From contig JAFZUV010000002.1 in the NCBI GenBank assembly GCA_017618135.1, positions 115,277 to 179,276 of the forward strand: 64,000 nucleotides of DNA, read 5' to 3'. Numbering within the stretch: the stretch's first letter is position 1; each line of letters begins with the position of its first letter. The position numbers and the translations under genes are program-made. Below the pieces are notes generated by a model that did no database searches, had not been told where the DNA came from, and saw nothing but the letters and a program-made list of their open reading frames with translations. This stretch comes from Clostridia bacterium (GTDB taxonomy: Bacteria > Bacillota > Clostridia > Oscillospirales > Acutalibacteraceae). Shown piece by piece: positions 51,592 through 61,820 of the stretch.

Positions 51592-52449
51592 ATGCGAACC
51601 GCAGTAGTATTAGGTACATTTGACGGGCTTCATGAAGGGCACCGCGCAGTGTTGGCGGAAGCCGCCGGCTATTATACTGTTGCCGTTACATTTGATATAC
51701 CGCCAAAAGCTTTTTTTGGCGGCAGTCACGAGTTGCTTATGACGCCTGAGGACAAATCGGCAGGGCTTAAAGCTCTTGGTGTTAGTGAAATATTAACGCT
51801 TGATTTCAGTCGGGTGTTTAATATGTCGCCGGAGGAGTTTTTCAATCTTTTAAAAGAAAAGTATAAGCCGGCGCTTATCGTGTGTGGATTCAACTACCGT
51901 TTCGGCAGTGGGGCGAAGGGTGATACCGAAAGGCTTTTTTCTCTTTGCAAGGAGAGCAAAATCCGTTTCAAGTGCGTAGCGTGCGTAGGCGGTGAACAGC
52001 CTATATGCTCAAGCGTTTTAAGAAAAATGATTTTAAGTGGCGATGTTTCGAGCGCCAATAAGCAGATATTCGGAGGCTTCGGGTTTGCGTCACCGGTAAT
52101 TCACGGTGACGCCAGAGGAAGAACCTTAGGCTTCCCCACAATAAACCAAAAATTTCCCGAAGTGCTGGTAAAGCCGAAATTCGGCGTATATAAAAGTAAG
52201 GTTATTATCGGTGATAAGGAATATGACGGTGTGACCGATGTTGGCGTAAGGCCTACTTTTATGACGGATTTTATAGGGTGCGAAACCTTTGTAAAAGACT
52301 TCAATGAGGATATTTATGATAGCGAAGTCAGGTTAAAGCTTATTGATTTTATAAGGAAAGAAGAAAAGTTTTCAACGGCAGAGGCGTTAAAATCAGCAGT
52401 GGCGGCGGATATAAAATCCGCACTCGGAATTGAAATCAAGGAGGCTTAA
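51592..52449 (+). CDS. ribF: Bifunctional riboflavin kinase / FAD synthetase
   Basis: A 285-residue RibF, slightly shorter than the usual 305-315. The N-terminal FMN adenylyltransferase domain has LGTFDGLHEGHRAVL and CGFNYRFGSGAKGD. The C-terminal kinase domain has GDARGRTLGFPTINQK and DVGVRPTF. It makes FMN and FAD for the flavoproteins, including the glutamate synthase. ATG 51592 follows AAGGAG. Confidence 0.95.
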   Translation: MRTAVVLGTFDGLHEGHRAVLAEAAGYYTVAVTFDIPPKAFFGGSHELLMTPEDKSAGLKALGVSEILTLDFSRVFNMSPEEFFNLLKEKYKPALIVCGFNYRFGSGAKGDTERLFSLCKESKIRFKCVACVGGEQPICSSVLRKMILSGDVSSANKQIFGGFGFASPVIHGDARGRTLGFPTINQKFPEVLVKPKFGVYKSKVIIGDKEYDGVTDVGVRPTFMTDFIGCETFVKDFNEDIYDSEVRLKLIDFIRKEEKFSTAEALKSAVAADIKSALGIEIKEA

Positions 52450-52457
52450 AATAAACA

Positions 52458-53186
52458 ATGAAAAAGCGTTTTTTAGTATTATGCGTTTTGCTACCGGTAT
52501 TTATGGTCTGCATGTCGGGTTGTAGTATTTTCGATAAAGACTATGGAAATTCTAATCCGGCAGGACCCAAAAGAACCAATACGGAGAATATAAGAATTCC
52601 CGAAATAAAATCGGATGATACCGTAATGCCTACTTATTTTGATATAAGCCTTTACGACGAAGAAAACTATGCAGATATTTATCTCGGAAAGAATTATACC
52701 TACAAGGCAACTTATTCCGGATGTTCAATGGAAGTGCCCTCGACATATAAAGATATGATCAAACGGGGATTTAAGTTTTTGGAAACCGACGAAATAAAAT
52801 CAGGCTCTAAAATTATGGCGGGCAAGTCGGCTAAGGTCAGCTTTGAGGATTCTTACGGAAAACAGATAACAGCCGTGTTTTATAACGATTCAAGCTCAAT
52901 AAAAAAACTAACTTCCTGTTCAATAGTTAAATTTATTATAAACGAAAATTTTCTTTATAGTCCGGATTCGGTTTACGGTCAGTTCTGGGTGAACGGTATA
53001 ACTAATGAATCTGCAATTACCGATGTCATTGAATGTCTTGGCGAGCCATCGCATTTTTACGCTGTAAATGAGGGTAGTTATTATCTTGACTATTTTCTGA
53101 CCGAAAAGGATAAAAGAAGCAAAATAAGGGTTTATATAGATATTCCCGGAGACTGTGTGACAGGAGTTGAATTCTCGCTTTATTGA
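52458..53186 (+). CDS. Lipoprotein of unknown function
   Basis: A 242-residue protein with a lipoprotein signal peptide (lipobox MSGC, Cys22). The mature domain is beta-rich and Tyr-rich with no motif I recognise. It is nine bases after ribF and its stop is one base from the next start, so it may belong to the same transcript. Surface-exposed role is inferred only from the lipobox. Confidence 0.8.
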   Translation: MKKRFLVLCVLLPVFMVCMSGCSIFDKDYGNSNPAGPKRTNTENIRIPEIKSDDTVMPTYFDISLYDEENYADIYLGKNYTYKATYSGCSMEVPSTYKDMIKRGFKFLETDEIKSGSKIMAGKSAKVSFEDSYGKQITAVFYNDSSSIKKLTSCSIVKFIINENFLYSPDSVYGQFWVNGITNESAITDVIECLGEPSHFYAVNEGSYYLDYFLTEKDKRSKIRVYIDIPGDCVTGVEFSLY

Positions 53187-53187
53187 T

Positions 53188-54381
53188 ATGAAAAATAAAA
53201 CTTGTTTTACTGCGGCGGATATTTTATTGCCTAAAGAAAATCCGGAGCGGTTTGCCGTAATCGCGTGTGATCAGTTTACGAGTGAGCCGGAATACTGGGA
53301 TAGAGTAAAGAATTTTACCGACGGATACCCTACGGCTTATCAGCTCATATTGCCTGAAATTTATCTGTCGGATGACAATACTGCATATATAGACCATATT
53401 AACCTGAATATGAAAGAATATCTTAAAAACGGCGTTTTCAGGGAAATCCAAGACAGTTTTGTTTATGTAGAGCGCGTACAGAGTGACGGTGTGATAAGGC
53501 AGGGTCTTGTAGGAAAGGTAGACCTTAAAGACTTTACATATACGGCAGGCGGCAACGGTAAGATTCGTTCCACTGAAAAAACCGTGCTTGAGCGCATACC
53601 GCCGAGAGCCGCGATACGGGAAAACGCACCGCTTGAGCTGCCTCACGCAATGCTTTTGTTTGACGATGGTGAAAATAAGGTTATGTCTTATCTGCAGGGC
53701 GTTAAAAGTGAAGAAGCAAAGCTTTATGATTTTACGCTTTTCGGTGGTTCCGGCAGCATATCGGGATACAGGGTTAACGATGAAAGCGCAGAAAGAGTTG
53801 AATCGCTGCTTTCATATATTGAAAACGAAAATAACGGTCTGCTTTTCTGTGTGGGTGACGGCAACCATTCTCTTGCCGCGGCAAAAAGCATTTATGAGAA
53901 AACAGGCAGGGAGATCGACAGATATGCATTGGTTGAGATAGTAAATATAAATTCACCCGCAATAGATTTTGAACCGATTTACAGAGTAGTATTTGGCGTT
54001 AATCCGAAAAGTGTAATAGATGAATTTACGCTTTACTGTTCAGAAAAAGGCGGAAAGTATAAGCATAGCTTTAGGTGTGTATTCAAAGGCGGAGAAAGGG
54101 AAATAGAAGTAAGCTCTGATTTTTCCCTGCCGGTCGCCGCGCTTCAGGATTTTCTTGACACAAAGAAAGCAGAGACAAAAACCGACTATATTCACGGTAT
54201 TGATTCAACCTGCAAAATCGCATGTGCGTCTGACAGTGCGGTCGGCTTTATATTTGAAGGTATGAAAAAGGAAGAGCTTTTCAGTGCGGTTATCAAAGAC
54301 GGGTCTCTTCCGAGAAAAACATTTTCTTTGGGACATGCTCTTGATAAGCGGTTTTATTTAGAAGGCAGGAAAATAAAGTAA
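53188..54381 (+). CDS. DUF1015 family protein
   Basis: A 397-residue cytoplasmic protein with the family pattern (ILLPKENPERFAVIACDQFTSEPEYW, PLELPHAMLLFDD, LFCVGDGNHSLAAAKSIYE, GFIFEGMKKEELFSAV). Function is unknown; the family often sits near serine or phosphoglycerate metabolism genes, which is not visible here. ATG 53188 is one base after the lipoprotein stop and presumably depends on coupling, since AGGAG is 21 bases away. Confidence 0.88.
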   Translation: MKNKTCFTAADILLPKENPERFAVIACDQFTSEPEYWDRVKNFTDGYPTAYQLILPEIYLSDDNTAYIDHINLNMKEYLKNGVFREIQDSFVYVERVQSDGVIRQGLVGKVDLKDFTYTAGGNGKIRSTEKTVLERIPPRAAIRENAPLELPHAMLLFDDGENKVMSYLQGVKSEEAKLYDFTLFGGSGSISGYRVNDESAERVESLLSYIENENNGLLFCVGDGNHSLAAAKSIYEKTGREIDRYALVEIVNINSPAIDFEPIYRVVFGVNPKSVIDEFTLYCSEKGGKYKHSFRCVFKGGEREIEVSSDFSLPVAALQDFLDTKKAETKTDYIHGIDSTCKIACASDSAVGFIFEGMKKEELFSAVIKDGSLPRKTFSLGHALDKRFYLEGRKIK

Positions 54382-54391
54382 TATTTGGCGG

Positions 54392-54420
54392 TTGACATAA
54401 TACCGCGGCGACGGTATAAT
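54392..54420 (+). promoter_or_regulatory. Promoter of the dockerin-glucosaminidase gene
   Basis: TTGACA (54392-54397), 17-bp spacer, TATAAT (54415-54420), both perfect, 30 nt before the ATG. Confidence 0.88.
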
Positions 54421-54450
54421 GTTGATATATAGAATAAAAGGGGGAGTTTT

Positions 54451-55908
54451 ATGCGGAAAAGGAAACTTTTGTCTGTCTTTTTGTGCGTAACGCTCCTTTT
54501 TTTGTCACTTTTTGTACCGTCCGTTTCGGCGGCGACCCAAGGGAGAATAACCGGCAGCGGCGTGAGAATGCGCACTGAGCCGAAAACGGACAATAACGAC
54601 AATGTCATCATGAGTTTAAACAAGGGCACAGTGGTCACCATAAACGGAACGGTTAAGGATTCGTCTGATAACACTTGGTACAATGTGACCTACAGCGGCA
54701 AAACAGGATATGTTTCCGGCAAACATGTAGAGGAAATAGCGGAAACCTTCAATCCCGACTTTGAAGCAAATCTTGCCAATTTCCCCGCGAGTTATCATGC
54801 AGGTCTCAGGGCGATACACAACGCATATCCCAACTGGATATTCAAAGCCGATCCGGTTGATATGAGTCTTGACGAGGCAATAAACAGTCAGTACAGCGAT
54901 AATATGTTTTCCACAAAAAAATGGGTTGAGCTCACCTACGGTCTTGAATGGCGCGATCCGAGAGTCGATCAGAGCAATCCGGCTCATATAAAGGAGAACA
55001 GGTGGACATTTGCGTCCAGGCAGACTATAGGCTTTTTTATGGATCCGCGAAACGCCTTGACCGTATCCGCCGCCAAAGCCTCATTTCCTAACATTTTTAC
55101 TTTTTTACTGCAGACTTATGATAGTGCTTCCCAAAAGGCGGAAGGTCTCAGAACGATTGTAAACGGTACTTTTCTGAACACCGATGATTACATAAATATT
55201 ATTATGAATGCCGCGGCGGAGTCGGGCGTCAGCCCTTATATAATAGCTACTACCATTATTACCGAGCAGGGAACAAACGGAGGGAGCTCTCTCATAAGCG
55301 GAAATTATCCCGGCTATGAGGGATATTATAACTATTTCAATTACGGCGCTACAGGTGATAATGTAGTTGTAAATGGTCTTGAATATGCTAAAAGTAAAGG
55401 CTGGAACAGTCCTCAGTCGGCAATTATCGGCGGCGCTAAACAATACGGCTCCGGCTATGTGGGCTCAGGTCAGGATACATATTATTATATGGACTTTAAT
55501 GTCCACGGCGGCAGTATTCATCAGTACGCAAACGGCGTTTATGACCAGTGCGTTAAAGCATATTATGCCGGGAAGGCGTATGTTTCAAATCCTTTCAGCG
55601 CGTTGACCTTTAAAATTCCGGTTTACAGCAATATGCCTGACAGCGTTTACAGCGCGCCCACTATGGAAAATTACAGTCCGGCTGTAACGACCGAAACGCC
55701 CCCTTCAACTTCAAGGCGAAGAGGCGATTATGACGGAGACGGTTTAGTTACGGTAAAAGAGCTTGCGCTTATAAGAATGTATCTTTTGGGAGTAAGGCAG
55801 TTATCGGCGGTTGAGTGTTCATATCTCGATGTTACGGGGGACGGCGCGTTGTCCGTAAAGGATCTTGCAACCGTAAGAATGTATTTGCTCGGTCTTGTAT
55901 CTATTTAA
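54451..55908 (+). CDS. Secreted SH3b-glucosaminidase with C-terminal type I dockerin
   Basis: A 485-residue exported wall hydrolase. It has a signal peptide (about 1-28) and a bacterial SH3 domain (about 30-93; SGVRMRTEPKTDNN...WYNVTYSGKTGYVSG). The endo-beta-N-acetylglucosaminidase domain (about 110-385) has IIATTIITEQGTNGG and YYNYFNYGA. The C-terminal dockerin (about 422-485) has two EF-hand-like repeats (DYDGDGLVTVKELALIRMYLLG and DVTGDGALSVKDLATVRMYLLG). Dockerins bind cohesins, and the next gene encodes a cohesin protein 20 nt downstream. GGGGGAG precedes the ATG. Confidence 0.9.
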   Translation: MRKRKLLSVFLCVTLLFLSLFVPSVSAATQGRITGSGVRMRTEPKTDNNDNVIMSLNKGTVVTINGTVKDSSDNTWYNVTYSGKTGYVSGKHVEEIAETFNPDFEANLANFPASYHAGLRAIHNAYPNWIFKADPVDMSLDEAINSQYSDNMFSTKKWVELTYGLEWRDPRVDQSNPAHIKENRWTFASRQTIGFFMDPRNALTVSAAKASFPNIFTFLLQTYDSASQKAEGLRTIVNGTFLNTDDYINIIMNAAAESGVSPYIIATTIITEQGTNGGSSLISGNYPGYEGYYNYFNYGATGDNVVVNGLEYAKSKGWNSPQSAIIGGAKQYGSGYVGSGQDTYYYMDFNVHGGSIHQYANGVYDQCVKAYYAGKAYVSNPFSALTFKIPVYSNMPDSVYSAPTMENYSPAVTTETPPSTSRRRGDYDGDGLVTVKELALIRMYLLGVRQLSAVECSYLDVTGDGALSVKDLATVRMYLLGLVSI

Positions 55909-55928
55909 ATTACGAAAGGTGTAAAAAA

Positions 55929-57425
55929 ATGAAAAGAGTTATATGTGTACTGTTTGCGATAATACTTATGACCGGCGTGATGAGCTTTCCGTCTTTTGCC
56001 GACAGCGCGAGTATTTCGCTCAGCAAGTCGAATGTGCCTGTCGGTTCCAATGTTACGGTAAATGTAAGGTATAGCGCCGGATTTGCGATGTACGCTATAG
56101 ATGCGTCGCTTACTTATAACAGTTCGGTTTTACAGTATGTATCGGGAGGCACAAATAACGGCTCAACCGTTAAAATGGTTGAAACCTTAAGCGGTGAGAC
56201 TTCCAAAAGCTTCAGTGTTACATTTAAAGCTATAGCCGCAGGCGCGGGCTCGGTTTCTTTTTCAGCTAAAGCTTCCGGCGACGGAGACGGCTCGGCTTCA
56301 TCCGGGGCAACAGTTACCGTTACCGCGCCGCAGCCTTCGTCAAACGCAAATCTTTCGTCAATTAAGCTTAGCGAGGGAACTTTAAGCCCCGCTTTCAAAC
56401 AGGCTACAACAAAATACAACGCGAGTGTCAGGTATCAGACAGAAAAAATATCGATAAGCGCGAATGCCGCGGCAGGCGATTCCACCGTCTCGGGCGCCGG
56501 CACATACAACCTTAAGGTGGGGGACAACAGCTTCAGTCTCACCGTTACCGCCGCTTCGGGAGAAAAAAAGACATATACTGTAATCGTAAAACGAATGACC
56601 GAAGAGGAAACCACCGCCGCGTTACAGGCGGAGAGGGATAACAATCCGAATCTTATAGTGATAGACGGTAAAGACAGGTTTATTCAGTCGGATGTATCCG
56701 CTTTAGGTCAGATTGAGGGGTTCAGCCCGTCATTGGTACAGCGCAAGGGCGCCGACATAGGCGTTTTGAGTGATAACGCCGGTAAATACACCCTTTATTG
56801 GGTGACCGATGAAAACGGCGAAAACGGGGCTTTTTACACGGCGGACGATAAAGATAATTTCACGCGGCTCAATTATATAAGGACAAATGACCGTTTGTAT
56901 ATTATCGAGCCATTCAAAGAAAATATAAATGTAAGCTCAGAGTTTGTTGTCGGAGAGTACGAGGTTGACGGTCAAAAAATCCCGTGCTATAAATATACGG
57001 ATAGCGATTTATCCGATTTCTATGTATTCTATTGCTATATAAACGGCCAGAGCGATTACTATAGATTTGACGCCGCGCAGAATACTATGCAGCGTGAGCC
57101 CAAGCTTTTATCAAAAGAGATTAAAACACAAGTTGAGGCGAAAACCGGACTTTTAGATAAATTCAACAAACTCGGCAGTCAGGCAAAAATAGTATTGTGC
57201 TTAATAATGCTCGCCGCCGCTCTGATAATAGTGCTTATTGTTCTTTTGATAATAAGGTCGGCAAAGAAAAGCGGAGCAAATAAAAGGCGTTCGGAAGAGG
57301 GTGCTCTCGTTCTTGAGTCCGGTTTCGGCGAGGAAAACGATATTGTGGAGATTGAAAAATCAGAATCGGAAGCCGGGCAACCGGAGGAAATTCTTGACGG
57401 CGACTTTTTAGACACGGACGATTGA
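55929..57425 (+). CDS. Membrane-anchored cohesin-domain protein
   Basis: A 498-residue exported protein. It has a signal peptide (about 1-25), a cohesin domain (about 27-130; SLSKSNVPVGSNVTVNVRYS...DASLTYNSSVLQYVSG...SFSVTFKAI) and a cadherin-like beta-sandwich domain (about 140-225; LSSIKLSEGTLSPAF...YTVIVKR). An unrecognised Tyr-rich region (about 240-415), one transmembrane helix near 438-462 and an acidic cytoplasmic tail follow. As the cohesin partner of the upstream dockerin hydrolase it could hold that enzyme at the cell surface. ATG 55929 follows AAAGGTG. Confidence 0.85.
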   Translation: MKRVICVLFAIILMTGVMSFPSFADSASISLSKSNVPVGSNVTVNVRYSAGFAMYAIDASLTYNSSVLQYVSGGTNNGSTVKMVETLSGETSKSFSVTFKAIAAGAGSVSFSAKASGDGDGSASSGATVTVTAPQPSSNANLSSIKLSEGTLSPAFKQATTKYNASVRYQTEKISISANAAAGDSTVSGAGTYNLKVGDNSFSLTVTAASGEKKTYTVIVKRMTEEETTAALQAERDNNPNLIVIDGKDRFIQSDVSALGQIEGFSPSLVQRKGADIGVLSDNAGKYTLYWVTDENGENGAFYTADDKDNFTRLNYIRTNDRLYIIEPFKENINVSSEFVVGEYEVDGQKIPCYKYTDSDLSDFYVFYCYINGQSDYYRFDAAQNTMQREPKLLSKEIKTQVEAKTGLLDKFNKLGSQAKIVLCLIMLAAALIIVLIVLLIIRSAKKSGANKRRSEEGALVLESGFGEENDIVEIEKSESEAGQPEEILDGDFLDTDD

Positions 57426-57433
57426 TACAGTAT

Positions 57434-57470
57434 AACCCCATAAGACCAAAGGTGCTTGTGGGGTTTTATT
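57434..57470 (+). terminator. Terminator after the cohesin gene
   Basis: AACCCCATAAG (57434-57444) pairs with CTTGTGGGGTT (57455-57465), followed by TTATT. The next gene starts 21 bases after it, so read-through or a separate promoter is needed. Confidence 0.75.
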
Positions 57471-57485
57471 AAACAGGGAGATATT

Positions 57486-58670
57486 ATGAAGGTTTTAGTT
57501 GTATGTCAGCATTTTTATCCTGAAAACTTCAGGATAAACGATATATGCTATGAGCTTAAAAAACGCGGCAATGATGTAACTGTGCTTACAGGACTTCCCA
57601 ATTACCCTAAAGGAAAAGTCTTTAAGGAATACAAATGGCATAAAAACCGAAAAGAGATAATAAACGGCGTTAAGGTTGTAAGATGTTCGCTTGTAGGGCG
57701 CGGGTCTTCGCTTCTCGGTATGATAGTGAACTATATGTGGTTTGCAATATCCGGCAGTATTAAAGCTTTTTTTATGAAAAAAGACTTTGATGTTGTATAT
57801 GTTTATCAGTTATCTCCTATAACTATGACATGGCCCGCGAGGGTAGTGAAAAAAATTGCCGGAATACCGTTGGTTATACATGTGCTTGATCAGTGGCCGG
57901 TAAGTATTACAACGGGCGGAATATCAAAAAATTCACTGCCTTATAAAATACTTTCAAAATGGAGTAAAAACGCATATAACAGCGCCGATGTAATAAGCTG
58001 CAGCTCGAAATCCTTTAAAAAATATTTTTTAAACGAATTAGGCATAAGTGAAGATAAGAGATTTGTTTATTTGCCGTCATACGCGGAGGATGACTACAAG
58101 AATACAGATACCGATTACAACGATGATTTTGACCTTGTTTTTGCCGGTAATATAGGTCCTGCTCAGAGTGTGGAGACTATAATTGAAGCGGCAAATTTGC
58201 TTAAAGACCGAAAGAACATCAAATTTCATATAGTCGGTGACGGACTCTCTTATAACAGTTGCCGCTCGCTGGCGGAAAAATACAACCTCGATAATGTTAT
58301 TTTTTACGGCTATCATCCCGTTTCGGATATGCCGAAATACTATTCGCTTGCCGACGCGTTCCTGATAACAATGGTGGATAACGAAGTCGTAAACAGTACT
58401 CTGCCTGCGAAAATACAGTCTTATATGGTTGCGGCGCGCCCGATAATAGGCGCTATAAGCGGCGAGGTTGCCGATGTTATAAACGATGCGGACTGCGGGC
58501 TATGCTGTAAATCTCTTGACTATAAGGGACTTAGCGACCTGATACTGGCCGCGAGTAAAAGCGATAAGCTTAAAAGCTGGTCTGAAAACGCATATAACTA
58601 TTACCAAAAGCATTTTGAAAAGGAAAAGTGCTTAGACGATTTGGAACGACTGTTAAAATCCTTGTGCTAA
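57486..58670 (+). CDS. GT4-family glycosyltransferase (WbuB-like)
   Basis: A 394-residue GT-B enzyme starting MKVLVVCQHFYPENFRIND, with the GLPNYPKGKVF and HVLDQWPVS stretches of the WbuB group, and a C-terminal nucleotide-sugar domain (FAGNIGPAQSVETIIEAA, IVGDGLS, GYHPVSDMPKYYSLADAFLI, LPAKIQSYMVAARPIIG). It probably adds an amino- or deoxy-sugar to a surface glycan. ATG 57486 follows AGGGAG. No other polysaccharide genes are adjacent. Confidence 0.88.
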   Translation: MKVLVVCQHFYPENFRINDICYELKKRGNDVTVLTGLPNYPKGKVFKEYKWHKNRKEIINGVKVVRCSLVGRGSSLLGMIVNYMWFAISGSIKAFFMKKDFDVVYVYQLSPITMTWPARVVKKIAGIPLVIHVLDQWPVSITTGGISKNSLPYKILSKWSKNAYNSADVISCSSKSFKKYFLNELGISEDKRFVYLPSYAEDDYKNTDTDYNDDFDLVFAGNIGPAQSVETIIEAANLLKDRKNIKFHIVGDGLSYNSCRSLAEKYNLDNVIFYGYHPVSDMPKYYSLADAFLITMVDNEVVNSTLPAKIQSYMVAARPIIGAISGEVADVINDADCGLCCKSLDYKGLSDLILAASKSDKLKSWSENAYNYYQKHFEKEKCLDDLERLLKSLC

Positions 58671-58673
58671 AAA

Positions 58674-58703
58674 AGAAACCCGGTCAGATCTGACCGGGTT
58701 TCT
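58674..58703. terminator. Bidirectional terminator between glycosyltransferase and dnaJ
   Basis: A 30-bp perfect palindrome centred on AGATCT (AGAAACCCGGTCAG in each arm) with A/T runs on the flanks, between convergent genes. Confidence 0.9.
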
Positions 58704-58713
58704 GTCTTCTCCT

Positions 58714-59856
58714 TTACCCTAAAAACTCCTTGACTTTATCAAGAAAGCTTTTTTGTTTTTTGTAGTTTTTGGCGTTTGTAGAGGAATCGAATTCTCTTAT
58801 TTTTGCCTTCTGTTCTTTTGTAAGCTCGCGCGGCACCTCTACCGAGATTTTCACATACTGGTCGCCTCTGCCGGGGTAATTGAGCCGCTGAATGCCCTTG
58901 CCTCTGAGCTTAAATTCGTCACCCGGTTGAGTTCCCTCGTGAATTTGAAATTTAACCTTTCCGTCAAGAGTGGGGACTGTTATTTCGTCACCCAACGCCG
59001 CCTGCGCAAAGGTTATGGGTATATCACAGTAAACATCATAACCCTGCCGCTCAAATATGGGGTGCGGACGAACATTGACGCTTACTCTAAGATCTCCCGA
59101 GGGACCTCCGTTAATTCCCGCGTCACCGCCTGAGCGTACGCTTAATACCTGCCCGTCATCAATACCTGCCGGGATGTTGACTTCGTGTTCAACCGTGTGG
59201 CGTATTCTTCCTTTACCGGCACATTTTTTGCAAGGCTTGTCGATTATCTTGCCAGAGCCGTGGCAGTTGTTGCAAACCGATTGCGTCTGCATTTGACCAA
59301 ACGGCGTTCGCTGAACGCTTGTAACTCTGCCCGAACCGTGACAAACAGGGCAGGTCTTAGCAGATGTTCCGGTTTCACAGCCGGAACCGTGACAAACATC
59401 GCAGCTGTCGATTTTATGAACCTTTACGGTCTTTTTGCATCCCTTTGCCGCCTCTTCAAAAGATATGTTAACATTGGTGCTGACATCCGAACCGCGACGC
59501 GGCGCGTTTGGATTTGCCCGACTGCCGCCGAATCCGCCGCCGAAAAACGAGCTGAAAATATCGCCTAAATCTCCGAAGTCGCCGAATCCGCCGCCAAATC
59601 CGCCGGCACCGGGATTAAAGTTCGGGTCGACGCCCGCGTGACCAAACTGGTCGTAACGCGCACGCTTTTCTTTGTCCGATAATACTTCGTATGCTTCGTT
59701 TACCTCTTTAAAGCTTTTTTCGGCTTCCTTGTCGCCCGGGTGTAAGTCCGGGTGATACTTTTTTGCCGCTTTTCTGTATGCTTTTTTAAGGTCGTCGTCG
59801 TTTACATCTCTGTCAACGCCTAAAACGCTGTAATAATCTCTTTTATCCTCAGCCAC
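58714..59856 (-). CDS. dnaJ: Chaperone protein DnaJ
   Basis: A 380-residue class A J-protein. J domain with the HPD motif ([11 protein letters not shown], residues about 32-42), Gly/Phe-rich linker (about 75-115), four zinc motifs ([32 protein letters not shown]; about 145-210) and C-terminal substrate-binding domains. It activates DnaK ATPase. Last gene of the grpE-dnaK-dnaJ operon. Confidence 0.98.
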   Translation of the reverse strand: MAEDKRDYYSVLGVDRDVNDDDLKKAYRKAAKKYHPDLHPGDKEAEKSFKEVNEAYEVLSDKEKRARYDQFGHAGVDPNFNPGAGGFGGGFGDFGDLGDIFSSFFGGGFGGSRANPNAPRRGSDVSTNVNISFEEAAKGCKKTVKVHKIDSCDVCHGSGCETGTSAKTCPVCHGSGRVTSVQRTPFGQMQTQSVCNNCHGSGKIIDKPCKKCAGKGRIRHTVEHEVNIPAGIDDGQVLSVRSGGDAGINGGPSGDLRVSVNVRPHPIFERQGYDVYCDIPITFAQAALGDEITVPTLDGKVKFQIHEGTQPGDEFKLRGKGIQRLNYPGRGDQYVKISVEVPRELTKEQKAKIREFDSSTNAKNYKKQKSFLDKVKEFLG

Positions 59857-59884
59857 AATAAGTTACTCCTAAAAATTTATGTAT

Positions 59885-59912
59885 GGCAAAACGGGACCAA
59901 GCCCGTTTTGCC
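59885..59912 (-). terminator. Hairpin between dnaK and dnaJ
   Basis: GGCAAAACGGG/CCCGTTTTGCC stem around a six-base loop in the 66-bp gap. The minus-strand side lacks a strong T-run, so it is more likely an mRNA processing or attenuating hairpin than a full terminator. Confidence 0.55.
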
Positions 59913-59922
59913 TTTTAAGGTA

Positions 59923-61770
59923 TTACTCCTTCTTATCGTCAACATCGGTGTAGTCGGCTTCATAAACATTGTCACCGCCGGCATTCGCCGCGTCACCCTG
60001 CGGCGCGCTCTGCGCGTTTTGTGCGCCTTGTGCCTCAGCCGCCGCCTTATATACTTTTTCACTGACGCTGTAAAGCTCTTTTTGCAGTTCTTCCTGCTTA
60101 GCTTTTATAGCCTCGATATCCTCACCTTTAAGCGCCTCTTTCAGCGCGTCTTTAGCGGTGTTTATTTTGTTTTTTTCGTCGTCTGTGAGCTTATCGCCAA
60201 GCTCGCTTACCGTTTTTTCGGTCTGATAAATCATCTGGTCGGCACCGTTTCTGATGTCAACCGCCTCACGGCGCTTTTTATCCTCTGCGGCATAAGACTC
60301 CGCTTCTTTAACCGCTTTGTCAATATCCTCTTTTGACATGTTTGTATTTGATGTGATTGTGATATTGTTTTCCTTGCCCGTGCCGAGGTCCTTTGCCGAT
60401 ACATGGACGATACCGTTTGCATCTATATCAAAGGTAACCTCAATCTGCGGGATACCGCGCGGAGCCGGAGCTATACCGTCAAGGTGAAATACACCTAAGG
60501 TCTTGTTATCCTTTGCAAACTCTCTTTCTCCCTGCAGCACATGAACCTCAACGGAAGTCTGACCGTCAGCTGCGGTTGAGAATATCTGGCTTTTCTTAGT
60601 CGGTATGGTGGTGTTACGCTCAATAACTTTTGTGGATACGCCGCCCATGGTCTCAATACCGAGTGAAAGGGGCGTAACATCAAGGAGCAGTAATCCTTTT
60701 ACATCACCGCCCAAAACGCCTGCTTGTAAAGCCGCGCCTAAGGCTACGCACTCATCCGGATTAATTCCCTTAAACGGTTCTTTGCCCATAAATTCCTTTA
60801 TGGCCTCCTGAACTGCGGGGATACGGGATGAACCGCCTACCATAAGAACTTTGTTTATATCGCCTTTTGAAAGACCCGAGTCACTGAGCGCTTGACGGAC
60901 AGGTCCCATAGTAGACTCAACCAAATCAGCGGTGAGTTCATTGAACTTAGCTCTTGTAAGGGTTGTTTCAAAATGCTTAGGACCTGTTGAATCTGCGGTT
61001 ATAAAGGGGAGGTTGATGTTAGCTGTGGTCATACCCGAAAGGTCGATTTTAGCTTTTTCAGCAGCTTCCTTAACGCGTTGCATGGCCATTTTATCGCCCG
61101 ATAAATCAATGCCTTGCTCAGCTTTGAAGGTGGAAACGATAAAGTCCATTATGCGCTTGTCAAAGTCATCGCCGCCGAGTCTGTTGTTACCGGCAGTCGC
61201 TAAAACCTCCTGAACTCCGTCGCCCATTTCGATTATGGATACATCGAATGTGCCGCCGCCGAGGTCATAAACCATAACCTTTTGGTCGTCCTCTTTATCG
61301 ATACTGTAAGCAAGCGCCGCGGCGGTAGGCTCGTTTATAATTCTCTTAACATCAAGCCCGGCAATTTTGCCCGCGTCCTTGGTCGCTTGGCGCTGTGCGT
61401 CGGTAAAGTAAGCCGGAACCGTGATAACCGCTTCCGATACACTTTGACCTAAATAGCTTTCCGCGTCAGCTTTAAGTTTCTGCAGAATAATAGCCGATAC
61501 TTCTTGCGGCGTGTATTTTTTTGAGTCGATTTCCACAGTGTAGTTACTGCCCATTTCGCGTTTTATAGAGCTTATCGTTCTTTCCGGATTGGTAATTGCC
61601 TGGCGCTTAGCAACCTGACCCACCATTCTTTCGCCCGTCTTTGAAAACGCCACGACTGACGGAGTAGTTCTCGCACCCTCCGCATTAGCGATTACAACCG
61701 CTTCGCCGCCTTCCATAACGGCAACACATGAATTTGTAGTACCTAAATCAATACCAATAATTTTTCCCAT
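59923..61770 (-). CDS. dnaK: Chaperone protein DnaK (Hsp70)
   Basis: A 615-residue Hsp70 starting [22 protein letters not shown]. ATPase motifs [13 protein letters not shown] and [14 protein letters not shown] are followed by the substrate-binding beta domain and helical lid. The typical Gram-positive gap is present in the N-terminal domain. ATG 61770 follows GGAGG. An upstream 18-codon extension lacks support. Confidence 0.99.
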   Translation of the reverse strand: MGKIIGIDLGTTNSCVAVMEGGEAVVIANAEGARTTPSVVAFSKTGERMVGQVAKRQAITNPERTISSIKREMGSNYTVEIDSKKYTPQEVSAIILQKLKADAESYLGQSVSEAVITVPAYFTDAQRQATKDAGKIAGLDVKRIINEPTAAALAYSIDKEDDQKVMVYDLGGGTFDVSIIEMGDGVQEVLATAGNNRLGGDDFDKRIMDFIVSTFKAEQGIDLSGDKMAMQRVKEAAEKAKIDLSGMTTANINLPFITADSTGPKHFETTLTRAKFNELTADLVESTMGPVRQALSDSGLSKGDINKVLMVGGSSRIPAVQEAIKEFMGKEPFKGINPDECVALGAALQAGVLGGDVKGLLLLDVTPLSLGIETMGGVSTKVIERNTTIPTKKSQIFSTAADGQTSVEVHVLQGEREFAKDNKTLGVFHLDGIAPAPRGIPQIEVTFDIDANGIVHVSAKDLGTGKENNITITSNTNMSKEDIDKAVKEAESYAAEDKKRREAVDIRNGADQMIYQTEKTVSELGDKLTDDEKNKINTAKDALKEALKGEDIEAIKAKQEELQKELYSVSEKVYKAAAEAQGAQNAQSAPQGDAANAGGDNVYEADYTDVDDKKE

Positions 61771-61820
61771 AATAATATCCTCCTTAAAGGTGTGTGTTTG
61801 TTTATTATAACCGTTTCCGG

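Noticed and set aside
60600-61213. Plus-strand open frames opposite dnaK
   Set aside because: Shadow frames of a highly conserved gene with no independent start signals.
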